Of a stretch of 41,599 nucleotides of DNA, positions 6,859-16,020 are shown in pieces. The stretch is from positions 1 through 41,599 of the forward strand of contig JAICKK010000010.1 in assembly GCA_025927955.1 (NCBI GenBank), written 5' to 3'. The stretch is from Nocardioidaceae bacterium. Lineage in GTDB: Bacteria; Actinomycetota; Actinomycetes; Propionibacteriales; Nocardioidaceae. The translations under genes and the position numbers were made by a program. Positions within the stretch are counted from its first letter, which is position 1. Each line of letters begins with the position of its first letter. Below the pieces are notes generated by a model, which was given only the letters and a program-made list of their open reading frames with translations, made no database searches and had not been told where the DNA came from.

Positions 6859-9530
6859 CTGCGTGCTCCGATGGCGGCGTAGAACTGCTCCATCGCCCGG
6901 CGGTTGTACTCCTCGGCGTCGAGCCGGCTGGCCGGCACCTTCCCGGCCAGGAAGCGCCGCATCCCGCCGGCCACCCCCTCCACCGAGAGGGGCACGACCA
7001 CGCCCGCGTCCTCGGGCACCGAGTCGCGCACCGACGAGAAGGAGGTGGTGACGATCGGCAGGCCGAGCGTGCGCGCCTCCAGGATGACCATCGGCTGGCC
7101 CTCGTAGTCGCTGGAGAGCACGAAGCAGTCCGCCTCGCGCATGATGGCGTACGGGTTGTCGACCTGGCCGGCGAGCGTCACCGCGTCGGAGAGCCCCAGG
7201 CTGAGCACGAGGCCCTGCAGGTGCGGCTCGAGGTCCCCGCCGCCGAGGATGACCAGCCGGGTGCTCGGCCGCTTCTCGTGCACCTTGGCGAACGCCTTGA
7301 TGAGCCGGGCGTGGTTCTTCTCCGGGGACAGGCGCCCCACGGAGACGAAGGTGATCGTGTCCGCCGACGTCTGGACCCGGTTGAGCCGGGCACGGCTGCG
7401 GGCCTCCCGGATCAGGTCGCGGGCGGTGTAGTGCTCGAGCAGCGCGGACATCGCAGCCGCGATGTTGTCGGTCGGCACGGTGATCCGGGACGGCGCACCG
7501 CTCGCACCCGCGCGCTCGGCCGGGTCGTCCGCCCCCAGGAGCCCGGCCATCCGCAGCACCCGGTCGGTGTCCATGGTGTTGAGCGCGTAGGTGAACTGCT
7601 CTGGCCGGGCATAGGCGGCCAGCTTGAGCTTGTTGACCCGGTTGAGCTCGCGGGAGACCGACACGAGGCTGTCGAACTTGTCGTACGTCGAGAACACGGC
7701 GCCCAGCCGGTCCTCGAGGTGACGGCCCACGGTCTCCCTCCTCATGTCGGCGTCCATGTCGTTGTGCAGCCAGATCGACTTGTGGTGCGCGTCCACGACG
7801 GAGTACAGGAAGGGCGCGTAGCAGCCGTAGCCGCTGAAGTCGACGAGGTGGTCGAAGCGCGTCTGCCCGAACATGCGCTGCCACTCGGTCGACCAGTAGT
7901 CGATGTGCTCGGGCGGGAACACGTCGGGGAGGCCGTTCACCATCAGGTTCTTGGTCTCGACCCGGCGGCGGCGGCGGGTGGCGGCGAAGACGGGGATGCG
8001 AGGCACGACCCGCACCCGCGGGTCGACGAGCTGCATGTTGCGCCAACGGTCCCGGCCACGGCTGAACGGGTAGAACGCGGTGACGTCGAACCGGTCGTAG
8101 TCGAGGTGGCGCAGCAGGTTGAGCGCGGAGGTGGTGATGCCCTGGGACTTCATGCTGCCGAGGTAGACCAGCAGCTTCTCCTTCTCGGTCCCGAAGTCGC
8201 GCAGCACGCGGTAGTCGGCCTCCGGCCGGCCGCGCATGACGACGTCGACGACCCGCTCGCAGACGCCGCCGTCCTGCGGGGACACGAAGGCCGGGTGGAG
8301 CCCGGCGTCACCGTCGTCCGCGCAGGCGCCCGACCCGAAGCCGAAGTCGCCGGCCAGCGCGGAGTCGACCAGCTTGAGCAGGTCGGGGGTCGTCGAGCAC
8401 ACCGGACCGGGCAGCTCCTCGTGGTGGACGTAGAGCCCTCGCGTCGAGGAGTACTCCTCGAGGTCGGGGACGTAGTGCACGACCGGCCTGCCGGTGGGGC
8501 CGAAGTCGCAGAAGATGCTGGAGTAGTCGGTGACCAGCACGTCGGTGGTGGCCAGCACGTCGCTGGTGGGCAGGCTGTTGGGCACCAGGAAGCCTCGATG
8601 ACCGGAGTCGCCGGTGCGCTCGCGGACCACGTCGTAGATCACCTGGTGCACCTTGAGCAGGACCGCGACCTCCTCGCCGTCCACGGACGCCTCGAGCTCG
8701 CGCACGGTCGCCAGCAGCTGCGCGGCGTTGACCCAGGGGGTGCCGAACGACTCGCCACGCCAGGTGGGGGCGTACAGCACGACCCGCCGGTCGCCGACGT
8801 CCACTCCGTGCTCACGCAGCCGGCGCCGGGTGGCCTCGGGATCGGCGAGCGCCTGCACCAGCCGGTCGACGCGGGGGGCGCCCTCCTCGATGACCGCGCC
8901 CGCGAAGACGCCCTGCAGCCGGTAGGCGCTGCGGTACATCGTGTCGGTCATGTAGGGGTTCGCGGAGAGCAGGTAGTCGGCCTGCAGGAAGTTGCGGGTG
9001 ACGTTGCGCGACTCCAGCCCGCCGTCGGGCATGTCGACGCCCATGTGCTTGACGGGGACGCCGTGCCAGGTGTTGACGTAGACCTGCCCGTCGCGCTTGG
9101 CGAACCGTGGCTGCCAGGTGGCGTTGTTCACGAGGTACTTCGCCGTCGCCAGTGCCTTGAAGTAGCCCATCGACCCGGTGGCCACGAAGCGCACCCGGGG
9201 GTGCTCGGCGAACTCGGTGGTGACCTCCGGGTAGGCGGTGGGGTCCGAGAGCGCCCACACGTGCTCGAGGTCGGCCATGTCGGGCTGGGTCAGCAGGTAG
9301 CGGAAGAGCGCCTCGGGGCTGTCGAGGACCCCCCTGCCCCCGAACGACTCGTACAGGACCGTCCGCTCCCACAGCGGCGCGGAGCGCCACACGGCGTAGC
9401 GGTCGGTGACCAGCTCCTCCCACGCGGTGCGGGCGCGGCTGCGGACGGCCAGCCTCTTGCGGGCCCGGCCCACGGTCTCTGCAGCCCACACGGCGTCTCG
9501 CACTCCTCGTCGTCGGTCGGAGCCCGGCAC
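6855..9530 (-). CDS. Fusion of a CDP-glycerol glycerophosphotransferase (TagF/TagB-like) domain with a GT4 glycosyltransferase
   Basis: 891 residues from a GTG start. Residues ~50-400 form a teichoic-acid polymerase domain: LVNNATWQPRF, NTWHGVPVKHMG (near 155), VVLYAPTWRGESF, LLKVHQ and LVTDYSSIFCDF (near 335). These carry the conserved His and Asp residues that bind CDP-polyol phosphate in TagF. Residues ~430-885 form a family-4 glycosyltransferase: LLVYLGSMKSQGITTSALNL, then FVSVGRLSPEKNHARLI (near 730), SDYEGQPMVILEA and LPIVTT. One protein could therefore add both polyol phosphate and a sugar to a wall polymer. It sits between the membrane protein and a family-2 transferase on the minus strand, and its stop overlaps the next gene. 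CDP-ribitol as donor cannot be excluded. Confidence 0.85.
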   Translation of the reverse strand: MPGSDRRRGVRDAVWAAETVGRARKRLAVRSRARTAWEELVTDRYAVWRSAPLWERTVLYESFGGRGVLDSPEALFRYLLTQPDMADLEHVWALSDPTAYPEVTTEFAEHPRVRFVATGSMGYFKALATAKYLVNNATWQPRFAKRDGQVYVNTWHGVPVKHMGVDMPDGGLESRNVTRNFLQADYLLSANPYMTDTMYRSAYRLQGVFAGAVIEEGAPRVDRLVQALADPEATRRRLREHGVDVGDRRVVLYAPTWRGESFGTPWVNAAQLLATVRELEASVDGEEVAVLLKVHQVIYDVVRERTGDSGHRGFLVPNSLPTSDVLATTDVLVTDYSSIFCDFGPTGRPVVHYVPDLEEYSSTRGLYVHHEELPGPVCSTTPDLLKLVDSALAGDFGFGSGACADDGDAGLHPAFVSPQDGGVCERVVDVVMRGRPEADYRVLRDFGTEKEKLLVYLGSMKSQGITTSALNLLRHLDYDRFDVTAFYPFSRGRDRWRNMQLVDPRVRVVPRIPVFAATRRRRRVETKNLMVNGLPDVFPPEHIDYWSTEWQRMFGQTRFDHLVDFSGYGCYAPFLYSVVDAHHKSIWLHNDMDADMRRETVGRHLEDRLGAVFSTYDKFDSLVSVSRELNRVNKLKLAAYARPEQFTYALNTMDTDRVLRMAGLLGADDPAERAGASGAPSRITVPTDNIAAAMSALLEHYTARDLIREARSRARLNRVQTSADTITFVSVGRLSPEKNHARLIKAFAKVHEKRPSTRLVILGGGDLEPHLQGLVLSLGLSDAVTLAGQVDNPYAIMREADCFVLSSDYEGQPMVILEARTLGLPIVTTSFSSVRDSVPEDAGVVVPLSVEGVAGGMRRFLAGKVPASRLDAEEYNRRAMEQFYAAIGARS

Positions 9531-9580
9531 GGGTCGGTGCGGGCGCCCGGCACGGCAGGATACCGCGCCGGCGGGGCGGG

Positions 9581-11485
9581 TCAGCGGCGCAGCCGGCGTC
9601 GCAGGACCCCGGCCAGGCCGACCGCCCCGGCGCGGGTCCGGGTGAGCGCCGTCCGCGCCGCGGCCGCCCGCCCGGCCGCACCCCGGGTCTCCGGGCCGAC
9701 GGTCGTCAGCGGGCGGCCGCGCCGGCCCTGGAGGGTCAGCCGGAGCGGCCCGGCCCCGGAAAGCCGGCCGCGGGACTCCACCCAGGCACGCCCCTGGCGC
9801 CCGACGAGGCGGGCCGGCTGCTCGTCGGGTCCGATCGCGAGCACGGCGGGCAGCGTGCTGTCGCCGGCGACGTGCACCGCCGGCAGGTCGAGCCGCACCC
9901 CGCTGGGCCCTCGGTGCAGGCAGCCGTCCGTGACGCCCGCGAGCGCCGCGAGGCTGCGGACCCGGCCGGACAGGTCCAGCGCGAGGTTGCCGCCGTGGGT
10001 GTCGAAGACGACCACGGGCCGGCCCTCCACGAGAGCGGCGGAGCGGTGGGCGGCCCCACCGGGAACCCGTCTGGTCGGCGTGTAGCCCAGGCCGCTGAGC
10101 CGGGCGAACACGTCGTAGGTCTCCTCGGCCAGCGGCCCCCCGCAGGCGGCCGACCCCGGGTCCAGGTCGGTGGCCAGCGAGACCTCCAGCCGCAGCGACC
10201 CGTCCGTCCCGCCGACCCGGACCTCGGTGTCGGTGGGCAGCAGCCAGTCGACAGCCGTCTCCCGGGAGCGGACCACGACCTCGCCGACCGCGCGGGGGAG
10301 GTCGTCGGTCAGGTCCCAGGTCGCCGGGTGGGTCGCGGCCCGCAGCCGGTCCGGCACCCGTCGTACGACGCGCCCGTCGACCCGGTCCAGGGGCAGGGGC
10401 GCGCCGTCACGGTCGACGACGACGGCCTCGACCTCGATGCGGAGGCTGCCTTCCTGCCACGACGTGCGCGTCGCGCCGATGTCGAGGTGGTGGCCGTGGT
10501 CGAGGTCGGCGAGGGCCAGGAGGAGGTCGCGGTCACCGGTCCGCAGCAGCGTGGACCGGGCGCGGTCCGCCGGCGTGAGCAGCGCGTCGAGGTGCGGCGG
10601 GAAGTGCTCCAGCAGCTCGGTGAAGGTGGCGAGCAGCCGGGTGGCGTGCTCGGGGTCGTAGCCGTCCAGGGCCGCGACCCGTTCGAGCACCCGGCTGCGG
10701 TACCAGCGCACGAGCAGCTGGTCCTTCTTGGCGCCGTCCGGCATCGCCAGCAGGGGGCGCAGCGAGGCGCGGAACGACGTCCAGTAGACGTCGTAGTCGT
10801 AGGACGCCTTGTGGCTGTTGTCCTCGTGGATGATCCACTGGTAGCAGGGGTAGTCGGCCAGGACGCCGATGGCGTCGGTGCTCGACCAGGCCAGGCCGTT
10901 GATGGCGAAGTCCTCCAGCCGCACCCGCCCCTCGGGGAAGCGGATGTCGTTCTCGAGGAGGAACGAGCGCCGGTAGAGCTTGTGCGGGGTGATGCACTGC
11001 AGCACGTTCTGGTCGAGGCGGTCCACGCGCGGCAGGTGGTGGCGGAAGGCGGTCCAGCCGGGCCGGTTCCAGCCCTTCACGACCTCCTTGGGGTGTACGA
11101 CGTCGAGGTGGTGGTGCGCCGCGAAGCGGTACATCCGCTCGAGCGCCTCGGGGAAGAGGTAGTCGTCGTGGTCGGCGTAGAAGACGTACTCGCCGCTGGC
11201 CATCGCGGTGCCCACGTTGCGCGGGCGGCCGGGCCACCCGGAGCTCGGGATCCGGTCCACGCGCATGGTGGGCCGGGTGGCGGCCAGGCGCTGCAGGCGC
11301 TCGAACGTGTCGTCGCTGGACCCGTCGTCGACGAACACCGTCTCGTACTCGTCGGTGGGCAGGCTCTGGTCGTCGAGGGACGCCACCAGGCCGTCGAGCC
11401 CCGGAGGGGAGTTGTAGGTCGCGACCACGACGCTCACCTTCGGGCTGGCCATGGGTCTGGCCCGGGGGCCGGCGGTCGGGGACAT
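9581..11485 (-). CDS. Family-2 glycosyltransferase with a long C-terminal extension
   Basis: 634 residues. The GT-A domain covers residues ~16-230: KVSVVVATYNSPPGLDGL, VFVDDGSSDDTFERL, SGWPGRPRNVG and the DXD-like FYADHDDYLFPEAL. WPGRPRN and HDD are typical of transferases found in teichoic-acid and capsule loci, and a catalytic-region RLEDFAING follows near 195. The remaining ~400 residues look beta-rich with acidic and small residues, resemble nothing I can name, and end in a basic tail (GVLRRRLRR). The ATG at 11485 has a GGTGAG upstream; a second in-frame ATG at 11452 directly before ASPKVSVVV is an alternative. A 50-base gap separates it from the TagF-GT4 gene downstream. Confidence 0.8.
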   Translation of the reverse strand: MSPTAGPRARPMASPKVSVVVATYNSPPGLDGLVASLDDQSLPTDEYETVFVDDGSSDDTFERLQRLAATRPTMRVDRIPSSGWPGRPRNVGTAMASGEYVFYADHDDYLFPEALERMYRFAAHHHLDVVHPKEVVKGWNRPGWTAFRHHLPRVDRLDQNVLQCITPHKLYRRSFLLENDIRFPEGRVRLEDFAINGLAWSSTDAIGVLADYPCYQWIIHEDNSHKASYDYDVYWTSFRASLRPLLAMPDGAKKDQLLVRWYRSRVLERVAALDGYDPEHATRLLATFTELLEHFPPHLDALLTPADRARSTLLRTGDRDLLLALADLDHGHHLDIGATRTSWQEGSLRIEVEAVVVDRDGAPLPLDRVDGRVVRRVPDRLRAATHPATWDLTDDLPRAVGEVVVRSRETAVDWLLPTDTEVRVGGTDGSLRLEVSLATDLDPGSAACGGPLAEETYDVFARLSGLGYTPTRRVPGGAAHRSAALVEGRPVVVFDTHGGNLALDLSGRVRSLAALAGVTDGCLHRGPSGVRLDLPAVHVAGDSTLPAVLAIGPDEQPARLVGRQGRAWVESRGRLSGAGPLRLTLQGRRGRPLTTVGPETRGAAGRAAAARTALTRTRAGAVGLAGVLRRRLRR

Positions 11486-11533
11486 GTGCTCACCGTACCG
11501 ACCCGCGAGCCGCCGACCGGCGGCCCGCGGCGG

Positions 11534-11539
11534 TAGGGT
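11534..11539 (+). promoter_or_regulatory. Possible -10 box for the sulfotransferase at 11596
   Basis: TAGGGT stands in the 110-base gap between the divergent glycosyltransferase and sulfotransferase. No convincing -35 is visible. The same hexamer occurs before the first glycosyltransferase and clpC. Confidence 0.3.
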
Positions 11540-11595
11540 CCAGCGACGTGTCGGGTGGCTCGAGGGGCGCTCGAGGATGCGAGAGGGGCAGCGGC

Positions 11596-12216
11596 ATGCC
11601 GGTTCTGCGGCACGAGGGACGCAGCGTCCTGTTCGTCCACGTCCCGAAGGCCGGCGGCTCGGCGATCGAGCGGGTCTTCGGGCAGAGCGGCTGGAAGGTG
11701 CTCTACCGCGACCCCAAGGAGGGGCCCGACACGATGAACCGGCTGCGCCGGTGCTCCCCCCAGCACATGCACCGCAGCATGCTCGAGACGATCTTCGAGA
11801 TGGACCGCTTCGACGGCATCTTCATGACCGTCCGGGAGCCGCTCGCGCGGTTCCGCTCGGAGTACGCCATGCGCAACCAGAGCGCGGTCACCGGGGATCC
11901 CGAGCATGTCGACGAGTGGGCGGAGCGGGCGTTCCTGCGCTATGCCGAGAACCCCTTCGTCTTCGACAACCACCTGCGTCCGCAGTCGGAGTTCTACGTG
12001 CCGGGCTGCCGGGTCTACCGCCTCGAGGACGGGCTCGAGGGCGTGGTCCGCGACCTGAACGCCCGGTGGGACCTCGGCCTGGTCGAGGAGGTGCCGCGGG
12101 TGATGGACCGGCAGGTCGCCAGCGGCAGCGCGAGCAGCGAGGTCCGCGTGAGCGCCACGCTCGAGGCCAGGCTCCGCGCGTGCTACAGCGAGGACCTCAG
12201 CCGGTTCGGCTACTGA
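11596..12216 (+). CDS. Sulfotransferase family protein (Sulfotransfer_2 type)
   Basis: 206 residues from the ATG at 11596, chosen because GAGAGGGG lies 7-14 bases upstream; the frame is open further back to 11548 but without support. The PAPS-binding loop is SVLFVHVPKAGGSAIERVFG (residues ~11-30) and the 3'-phosphate motif is FMTVREPLARFRSEY (near 77). HVPKAGGS is the typical start of Golgi-type and bacterial carbohydrate sulfotransferases. The protein is short for the family but both nucleotide motifs are intact. It is followed after 91 bases by the P-loop/methyltransferase fusion gene and likely belongs with it. The acceptor is presumably a sugar of the local glycan. Confidence 0.75.
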   Translation: MPVLRHEGRSVLFVHVPKAGGSAIERVFGQSGWKVLYRDPKEGPDTMNRLRRCSPQHMHRSMLETIFEMDRFDGIFMTVREPLARFRSEYAMRNQSAVTGDPEHVDEWAERAFLRYAENPFVFDNHLRPQSEFYVPGCRVYRLEDGLEGVVRDLNARWDLGLVEEVPRVMDRQVASGSASSEVRVSATLEARLRACYSEDLSRFGY

Positions 12217-12295
12217 GCGGCAGCCCCTCGGAGCCCGTGCCACGGCGCGGCGTCCGTCGGCCGCCCGCCAGCCGCCCGGGAGCCTGCGGGGGCGG

Positions 12296-12301
12296 TACTG
12301 T
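12296..12301 (+). promoter_or_regulatory. Possible -10 box giving a leaderless transcript
   Basis: TACTGT ends 6 bases before the ATG at 12308. There is no ribosome binding site in front of that ATG, so transcription would start on or next to the start codon. No -35 is evident. Confidence 0.3.
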
Positions 12302-12307
12302 CTGCCC

Positions 12308-13777
12308 ATGCGTCTGATCATCGGGCCGACGTGCGGCGGGAAGTCGACGTACATCTCCACCGCGCTGGCGCACCTGGAGTCCGCGAGCCCCCTCGTGCAC
12401 TTCGGGTTCTCCTTCCTCGAGGACGAGACGACGACCATCCCCAGCGGTCCCCGGGACGTCGTCCACTACAACCTGCTGCACACGTTCCGCCGAGCGTCGC
12501 GCGCCCAGGCGAGCCTTGCCGGCGACACCCTGCTCAAGGACCTGCTCGACGCCGCGGCCGAGGTGGTCGTGGTGAGCGCGCCCCGGTCGGTGCTGCTGCG
12601 CCGCGCCGAGCAGCGCACGCATGCGGAGCCCGGGCACGAGGAGTTCGACGACCGGCTGTACTACCACGAGGACTGGCTGCCGGCGCTCTCCATCCCTGAC
12701 CTCGCCCAGGTCTACGAGCACCTCGCGCTCATGCTCGACGAGGCGGGCGTCCCGGCGCAGTACTTCTGCTCGCACGCCGACGTGCACGGTGGTCTCCAGC
12801 AGGTCTCCCGCTGGGAGCTGCCCAGGCTCGCCGGCGGCGACGCCGAGGAGCGGTGCCGCCACGGGCACGTGCTGCCGGACGCGCCGGCGCTGTCGGGGCA
12901 GCAGCGCTCCTACCAGGCCGACCATCGCATCGGCGCGGTGTCGGCGACGATCAGCCGGGCGCTGAGGATGCCGCTGGCCGGCCGCAGCCTGCTCGACATC
13001 GGCTGCGCCGAGGGCGAGGTGGCGCTGAGCGCCGCGCGGATGGGGGCCCGCGTGACCGGCATCGAGCCGCGCCCCCGCCGGCTCGCGCAGGCTCGGCTCA
13101 CCGCCGAGACGCTCGGCCTCGACGTCGACCTGCGCCGGCTGGCCCTCGACGACCTCCTCGACCGTCCCCGGACCTACGACGTGGTGGTGGCCCTCAACGT
13201 GGCCCACCACGTCCGTAACCCCTTCGGGTTCCTGGACCGGGCCGGCCACCTCAGCTGCTCGCACCTGGTGCTGGAGTACCCGGGACTGGCGGACGAGAAG
13301 TTCCGCGCGACCCTGCCGGACGGGCAGAAGGTGGACGACGACCAGCCGCTGGTGGGGGTCAGCCTGCGCGAGCAGGACCAGACGTTCGTGTTCACTCCGG
13401 CGGCGCTGGAGAGGTACTTCCTCGACACGGTCGGGCTCTTCCGCCACCACCGGCTCGTGGAGTCGCCGATGCCTCACCGGTGGATCTCGGTGTTCTCCGG
13501 TCGCCGGACTCCCGACGTCCACCCGGCGCCGACCGTCGCGCAGCTGCGGGCGAAGGTGGACAGTCGCGAGCGCAAGCTCGAGAAGCGCGAGCGGCAGCTG
13601 GCGAAGCGCTCCCGCCAGCTCGAGCGCCGCAACGAGCAGCTGAGGAGCCGCGAGCGCGACCTCGTCGCGCTCCGCCAGCGCCTCGCCGAGATCGAGAGCA
13701 GCCGGTCGTGGCGGCTGACCGCCCCCCTGCGTGGCGTCTCCAGGCGCGCGGCCGGCCTCGGGCGGCCGGCCCGGTGA
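12308..13777 (+). CDS. P-loop kinase-like domain fused to a SAM methyltransferase and a coiled coil
   Basis: 489 residues with an unusual order. The N-terminus MRLIIGPTCGGKSTYIS has a Walker A loop (GPTCGGKS, residues 6-13); residues 1-170 look like a small nucleotide-dependent kinase or NTPase, with EVVVVSAPRSVLLRR as a possible following strand. Residues ~225-375 form a class I methyltransferase: LLDIGCAEGEVALSAARMG, VTGIEPRPRRLAQAR, then YDVVVALNVAHHVRNP. Residues ~410-455 are a charged coiled coil (RERKLEKRERQLAKRSRQLE). The end has SRSWRLTAPLRG, a motif common at the C-terminus of actinobacterial and proteobacterial glycan enzymes. The reaction is unknown. It is translationally coupled (GTGA) to a sulfotransferase that also ends in a coiled coil. 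Confidence 0.75.
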   Translation: MRLIIGPTCGGKSTYISTALAHLESASPLVHFGFSFLEDETTTIPSGPRDVVHYNLLHTFRRASRAQASLAGDTLLKDLLDAAAEVVVVSAPRSVLLRRAEQRTHAEPGHEEFDDRLYYHEDWLPALSIPDLAQVYEHLALMLDEAGVPAQYFCSHADVHGGLQQVSRWELPRLAGGDAEERCRHGHVLPDAPALSGQQRSYQADHRIGAVSATISRALRMPLAGRSLLDIGCAEGEVALSAARMGARVTGIEPRPRRLAQARLTAETLGLDVDLRRLALDDLLDRPRTYDVVVALNVAHHVRNPFGFLDRAGHLSCSHLVLEYPGLADEKFRATLPDGQKVDDDQPLVGVSLREQDQTFVFTPAALERYFLDTVGLFRHHRLVESPMPHRWISVFSGRRTPDVHPAPTVAQLRAKVDSRERKLEKRERQLAKRSRQLERRNEQLRSRERDLVALRQRLAEIESSRSWRLTAPLRGVSRRAAGLGRPAR

Positions 13778-14865
13778 CGACCTCCGGAACGTTCCCGGGA
13801 GCCCGCGCGGCCCCCCGCCCGCACGGGCTCGTCGTCGACGGCGGCCTCCCGCCGGCCAACTCGTTCGCCCTCCCCGAGCACAAGGTCGTCTACATCTCGG
13901 TGACCAAGGTCGCGTGCACCAGCCTGCGGTGGATGCTCGCGGACCTCGCCGGTGAGGACCCCGAGACCTTCTTCGCCGTGAACGGCCACCACCTCACCAG
14001 GCTGATGACCGTGCACGACTCGCGCGCTTCCTGGCAGCGTGTTCGCCGGCTCAGCCACATGTCCCCCGAGGAGGTCGGGCAGGTCTCGGTCGACAACGGC
14101 TGGTTCATCTTCGCCATGGTTCGCGACCCGTGGAGCCGGCTCTGGTCGGCCTGGCAGTCCAAGCTCCTCACCCGGCACCCCGCCTTCGTGCACAGGTACG
14201 CCGACCGGCGCTGGTTCCCGCGCGTCCCGACGAAGCCCGAGGATGTCGTCGAGGACTTCCGTAGGTTCGTCGAGGCCCACCCGTGGACCACCAACCGCGA
14301 GCTGCGCAAGGACTCCCACTTCTGGAACCAGGTCCGTTCCGTGCGCCCCGACGGGCTCGCCTACTCCGGCATCTACGACATCTCCGCGATGCCGCGGCTC
14401 GTCGCGGACCTGCACGCCCACCTCGCCGGGCTGGGCCTGGACACGCCGGAGCTGTACATGCCGCGCGCCAACGAGACTCCGCTCGCGCTGACCGCCGACG
14501 TGCTGGCCGACGGGGTGGCCGAGCGGATCGAGGAGCTGTACGCGCCGGACTTCGAGAGGTTCGGCGAGCGGTGGAGCCGGGAGGGCCTGAGGCTGGCTCC
14601 GTCGTGGTCCGCGGACGCGATCCGCGCGGTCGGCTTCCAGGCGCAGGTCAACGAGCGCCTCGGCGACCTGGCTGCACATGCGCGGGCCATGAACCGGGAG
14701 ATCGACAGGTCGCGGAACGCCCTGGCGAGGACCCGTCGCCGCCTCGAGGAGAGCGAGGCGGCCCGCACGCGGCTGGAGAGGACCCTCCCGGTCCGGGCCC
14801 GCCGACGCCTCGGTGGCCTGCGCCGGCGACTGCGCCGGCTGGCTGGGAGGGCCGGGCGCGGCTGA
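13774..14865 (+). CDS. Carbohydrate sulfotransferase-like protein with C-terminal coiled coil
   Basis: 363 residues from the GTG at 13774, which overlaps the previous stop. VVYISVTKVACTSLRWML (residues ~34-51) contains the K-V-A-C-T core seen in HNK-1/chondroitin-type carbohydrate sulfotransferases, where it binds the PAPS 5'-phosphosulfate. FIFAMVRDPWSRLWSAW (near 110-126) is the 3'-phosphate site with the conserved R-D-P. After about residue 300 comes a heptad-like, strongly basic segment (NREIDRSRNALARTRRRLEE, then RARRRLGGLRRRLRR) that could tether the enzyme to partners or the membrane surface. The gene converges on nuoD with a 10-base gap. Confidence 0.8.
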   Translation: MTTSGTFPGARAAPRPHGLVVDGGLPPANSFALPEHKVVYISVTKVACTSLRWMLADLAGEDPETFFAVNGHHLTRLMTVHDSRASWQRVRRLSHMSPEEVGQVSVDNGWFIFAMVRDPWSRLWSAWQSKLLTRHPAFVHRYADRRWFPRVPTKPEDVVEDFRRFVEAHPWTTNRELRKDSHFWNQVRSVRPDGLAYSGIYDISAMPRLVADLHAHLAGLGLDTPELYMPRANETPLALTADVLADGVAERIEELYAPDFERFGERWSREGLRLAPSWSADAIRAVGFQAQVNERLGDLAAHARAMNREIDRSRNALARTRRRLEESEAARTRLERTLPVRARRRLGGLRRRLRRLAGRAGRG

Positions 14866-14875
14866 CCGGCCGTGG

Positions 14876-16015
14876 TCAGCGGTCGATGTCGCCGACCACG
14901 TAGAACATGGACCCCAGCACCGCGACGAGGTCGGCGACCCGGCATCCGGGGAGCAGGTCGGTGAGCACCGCGACGTTGTTGAACGAGGCGCTGCGCAGCT
15001 TCAGCCGCCACGGCGTCCTCTCCCCCCGGGAGACCAGGTAGTAGCCGTTGATCCCGAGCGGGTTCTCCGTCCACGCGTACGTCGAGCCCTCCGGCGGCCG
15101 CACGATCTTGGGGAGCCGGACGTTCACCGGCCCGGGCGGCAGCGCGCCGAGCCGCTCGACGCAGGCGTCGGCGAGGTCGAGGGCGACCACGGCCTGCTCG
15201 AGCAGCACCTCGAAGCGGGCCAGGCAGTCGCCCTCGCGGCGCGTCGGCACGCGCAGCAGCCCCCCGCCGAGCAGCTCGCCGTAGGCCAGGTAGGGCTCGT
15301 CGCGGCGCAGGTCGAGGTCGACCCCGGACGCGCGCGCCACGGGTCCGCTCACGCCGTACGCGTCGACGAGCGCGGCCGGGAGCACCCCGACGCCGCGGGT
15401 GCGTGAGCAGAACACCTCGTCGCCGAGGAGCCCGGCGCCCAGCGTGTCGAGCCGTCCGCGCACCTCGGTGACCGCGGCCGAGACGCGCCCGAGCCAGCCG
15501 TGAGGAAGGTCGTCTCGCAGGCCGCCCACCCGGTTGAACATGTAGTGCACCCGCCCTCCGGACGCCTCCTCCATCACCGCCTGCACCCGCTCGCGCGCCG
15601 AGAGGGCGTCCCGGACCACCGCGGCCGTCGTCGCCGAGCCCAGCTCGGCCGGGTGGCCGCCGAGGAACATCAGGTGGTTGAGGACCCGGTTGAGCTCGGC
15701 GAGCAGCGTGCGCGTCCAGGTGGCGCGGGCGGGCACCTCCATGCCCAGCATCCGTTCCACGGCGAGGACCACGCCCAGCTCGGAGGAGAACGCGGAGAGC
15801 CAGTCGTGCCGGTTCGCGAGCACCAGGATCTGCCGGTAGTCCCGGACCTCGAAGAGCTTCTCGGCGCCCCGGTGGAGGTAGCCGACCAGCGGCTCGGCCT
15901 CGACGATGCGCTCGCCCTCCAGGCGCAGGCGCAGGCGCAGGGCGCCGTGCATGGACGGGTGGTGCGGCCCCAGGTCGAGCACCAGGTCGTCGGCGCCGTC
16001 GGTGGGCGGGCGCAT
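14876..16015 (-). CDS. nuoD: Stand-alone NADH-quinone oxidoreductase subunit D-like protein
   Basis: 379 residues, all collinear with NuoD (49-kDa subunit of complex I), which forms the quinone site next to cluster N2. [15 protein letters not shown] keeps the two quinone-site histidines (His19, His23). [12 protein letters not shown] keeps the arginine (Arg49) that NDUFAF7 methylates in eukaryotic NDUFS2. [13 protein letters not shown] and [15 protein letters not shown] are family motifs. In the segment NRHDWLSAF (68-76) the tyrosine that binds the quinone head group in canonical subunits (D-R-L-D-Y) is Trp72. No other nuo gene is nearby. The ATG lies only 5 bases after the stop of a glycosyltransferase, so it appears to be the last gene of that operon. 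It may be a specialised paralogue rather than a complex I component. Confidence 0.85.
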   Translation of the reverse strand: MRPPTDGADDLVLDLGPHHPSMHGALRLRLRLEGERIVEAEPLVGYLHRGAEKLFEVRDYRQILVLANRHDWLSAFSSELGVVLAVERMLGMEVPARATWTRTLLAELNRVLNHLMFLGGHPAELGSATTAAVVRDALSARERVQAVMEEASGGRVHYMFNRVGGLRDDLPHGWLGRVSAAVTEVRGRLDTLGAGLLGDEVFCSRTRGVGVLPAALVDAYGVSGPVARASGVDLDLRRDEPYLAYGELLGGGLLRVPTRREGDCLARFEVLLEQAVVALDLADACVERLGALPPGPVNVRLPKIVRPPEGSTYAWTENPLGINGYYLVSRGERTPWRLKLRSASFNNVAVLTDLLPGCRVADLVAVLGSMFYVVGDIDR

Positions 16016-16020
16016 CCGGC

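Noticed and set aside
6859-8046. N-terminal extension of the membrane protein at 5329-6858
   Set aside because: The added ~395 residues are Arg/Pro/Ala-rich shadow of the TagF-GT4 gene, which has its own recognised sequence there.
7221-10085. 954-codon plus-strand frame over the TagF-GT4 and GT2 genes
   Set aside because: Antisense shadow; the minus-strand frames carry clear family motifs throughout.
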